NCBI RefSeq assembly: GCF_002736145.1
Contig: NZ_CP024160.1
Span: 1,736,001-1,800,000 of the forward strand
From: Collinsella aerofaciens
GTDB lineage: Bacteria; Actinomycetota; Coriobacteriia; Coriobacteriales; Coriobacteriaceae
Reading direction: 5' to 3'
DNA length: 64,000 bases
The number at the start of each line of letters is the position of its first letter. Positions within the stretch are counted from its first letter, which is position 1. This document shows positions 63,948 to 64,000 of the stretch, one piece after another. Position numbers and translations under genes: made by a program. The notes below the pieces were generated by a model. That model was not told the origin of the DNA. It saw only the letters and a list, made by a program, of their open reading frames with translations, and ran no database searches.

Positions 63948-64000
63948 GGTGGGGCTGAGTCGGCACTTGGGGACTGTCCCTAACTGCCGGCTGCCAGAGC

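Noticed and set aside
63948-64000. GGGGACTGTCCC-like sequence at the window end
   Set aside because: Resembles the CTGTCCCC-containing repeats but is cut by the end, so it cannot be judged.

Overview
The window looks like the replication-origin region of a high-GC Gram-positive gut anaerobe of the class Coriobacteriia, most likely Collinsella or a close relative. That call rests on gene content, gene order and protein character seen by eye; no database search was run. The core order (minus strand: rsmG-parA-parB and rpmH-rnpA-yidD-yidC-jag; plus strand: dnaA-dnaN-recF-dciA-gyrB-gyrA) is the classic Gram-positive origin layout. Two non-coding stretches flank a dnaA transcription unit and share repeats, so the origin appears bipartite (about 12.3-12.6 kb and 15.7-15.9 kb).

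Layout. 0-7 kb: two WYL-domain regulators, a DinG-type helicase with an exonuclease domain, ddl and rlmN. 7-12.3 kb: a small membrane protein, parB, parA with three evenly spaced parS sites, rsmG, jag/khpB, yidC, yidD, rnpA and rpmH, all on the minus strand. 12.3-23.6 kb: origin, an unusual GHKL-ATPase/winged-helix gene directly upstream of dnaA, then dnaA, dnaN, recF, dciA, gyrB and gyrA; gyrA carries Phe at the classic quinolone-resistance serine. 23.6-30.4 kb: tRNA-Ile, tRNA-Ala, tRNA-Ile, a bifunctional-nuclease-domain protein, two unknown genes, typA, a bactofilin-like membrane protein, a UPF0126 channel protein and two tRNA-Ser genes next to a strange structured element with a tRNA-Ser 3' fragment. 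30.8-45.6 kb: rpsF-ssb-rpsR-rplI, dnaB, purA, purD, a Nudix hydrolase, an ABC exporter, an unknown membrane protein and carAB behind a PyrR-type leader.

45.6-47.6 kb is a decay zone holding a truncated EamA transporter, a DUF1016 nuclease fragment and a toxin stub with an intact ribbon-helix-helix antitoxin. 47.6-55.5 kb is an accessory cluster for phosphorylated beta-linked disaccharides: two GH1 enzymes, an RpiR regulator, a ChbG-type deacetylase, a complete Lac-family PTS (C, B, A) and a ROK sugar kinase. Two TTTCA-N5-TGAAA sites lie in its regulatory gaps.

55.5-64 kb: a MITE-like element and another long palindrome, then purE, a class B sortase, a MoaE-like protein, a DUF1113 membrane protein, purF, purM, purN and a PTS EIIA. 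No CRISPR array, intact insertion sequence, rRNA gene or prophage was seen.
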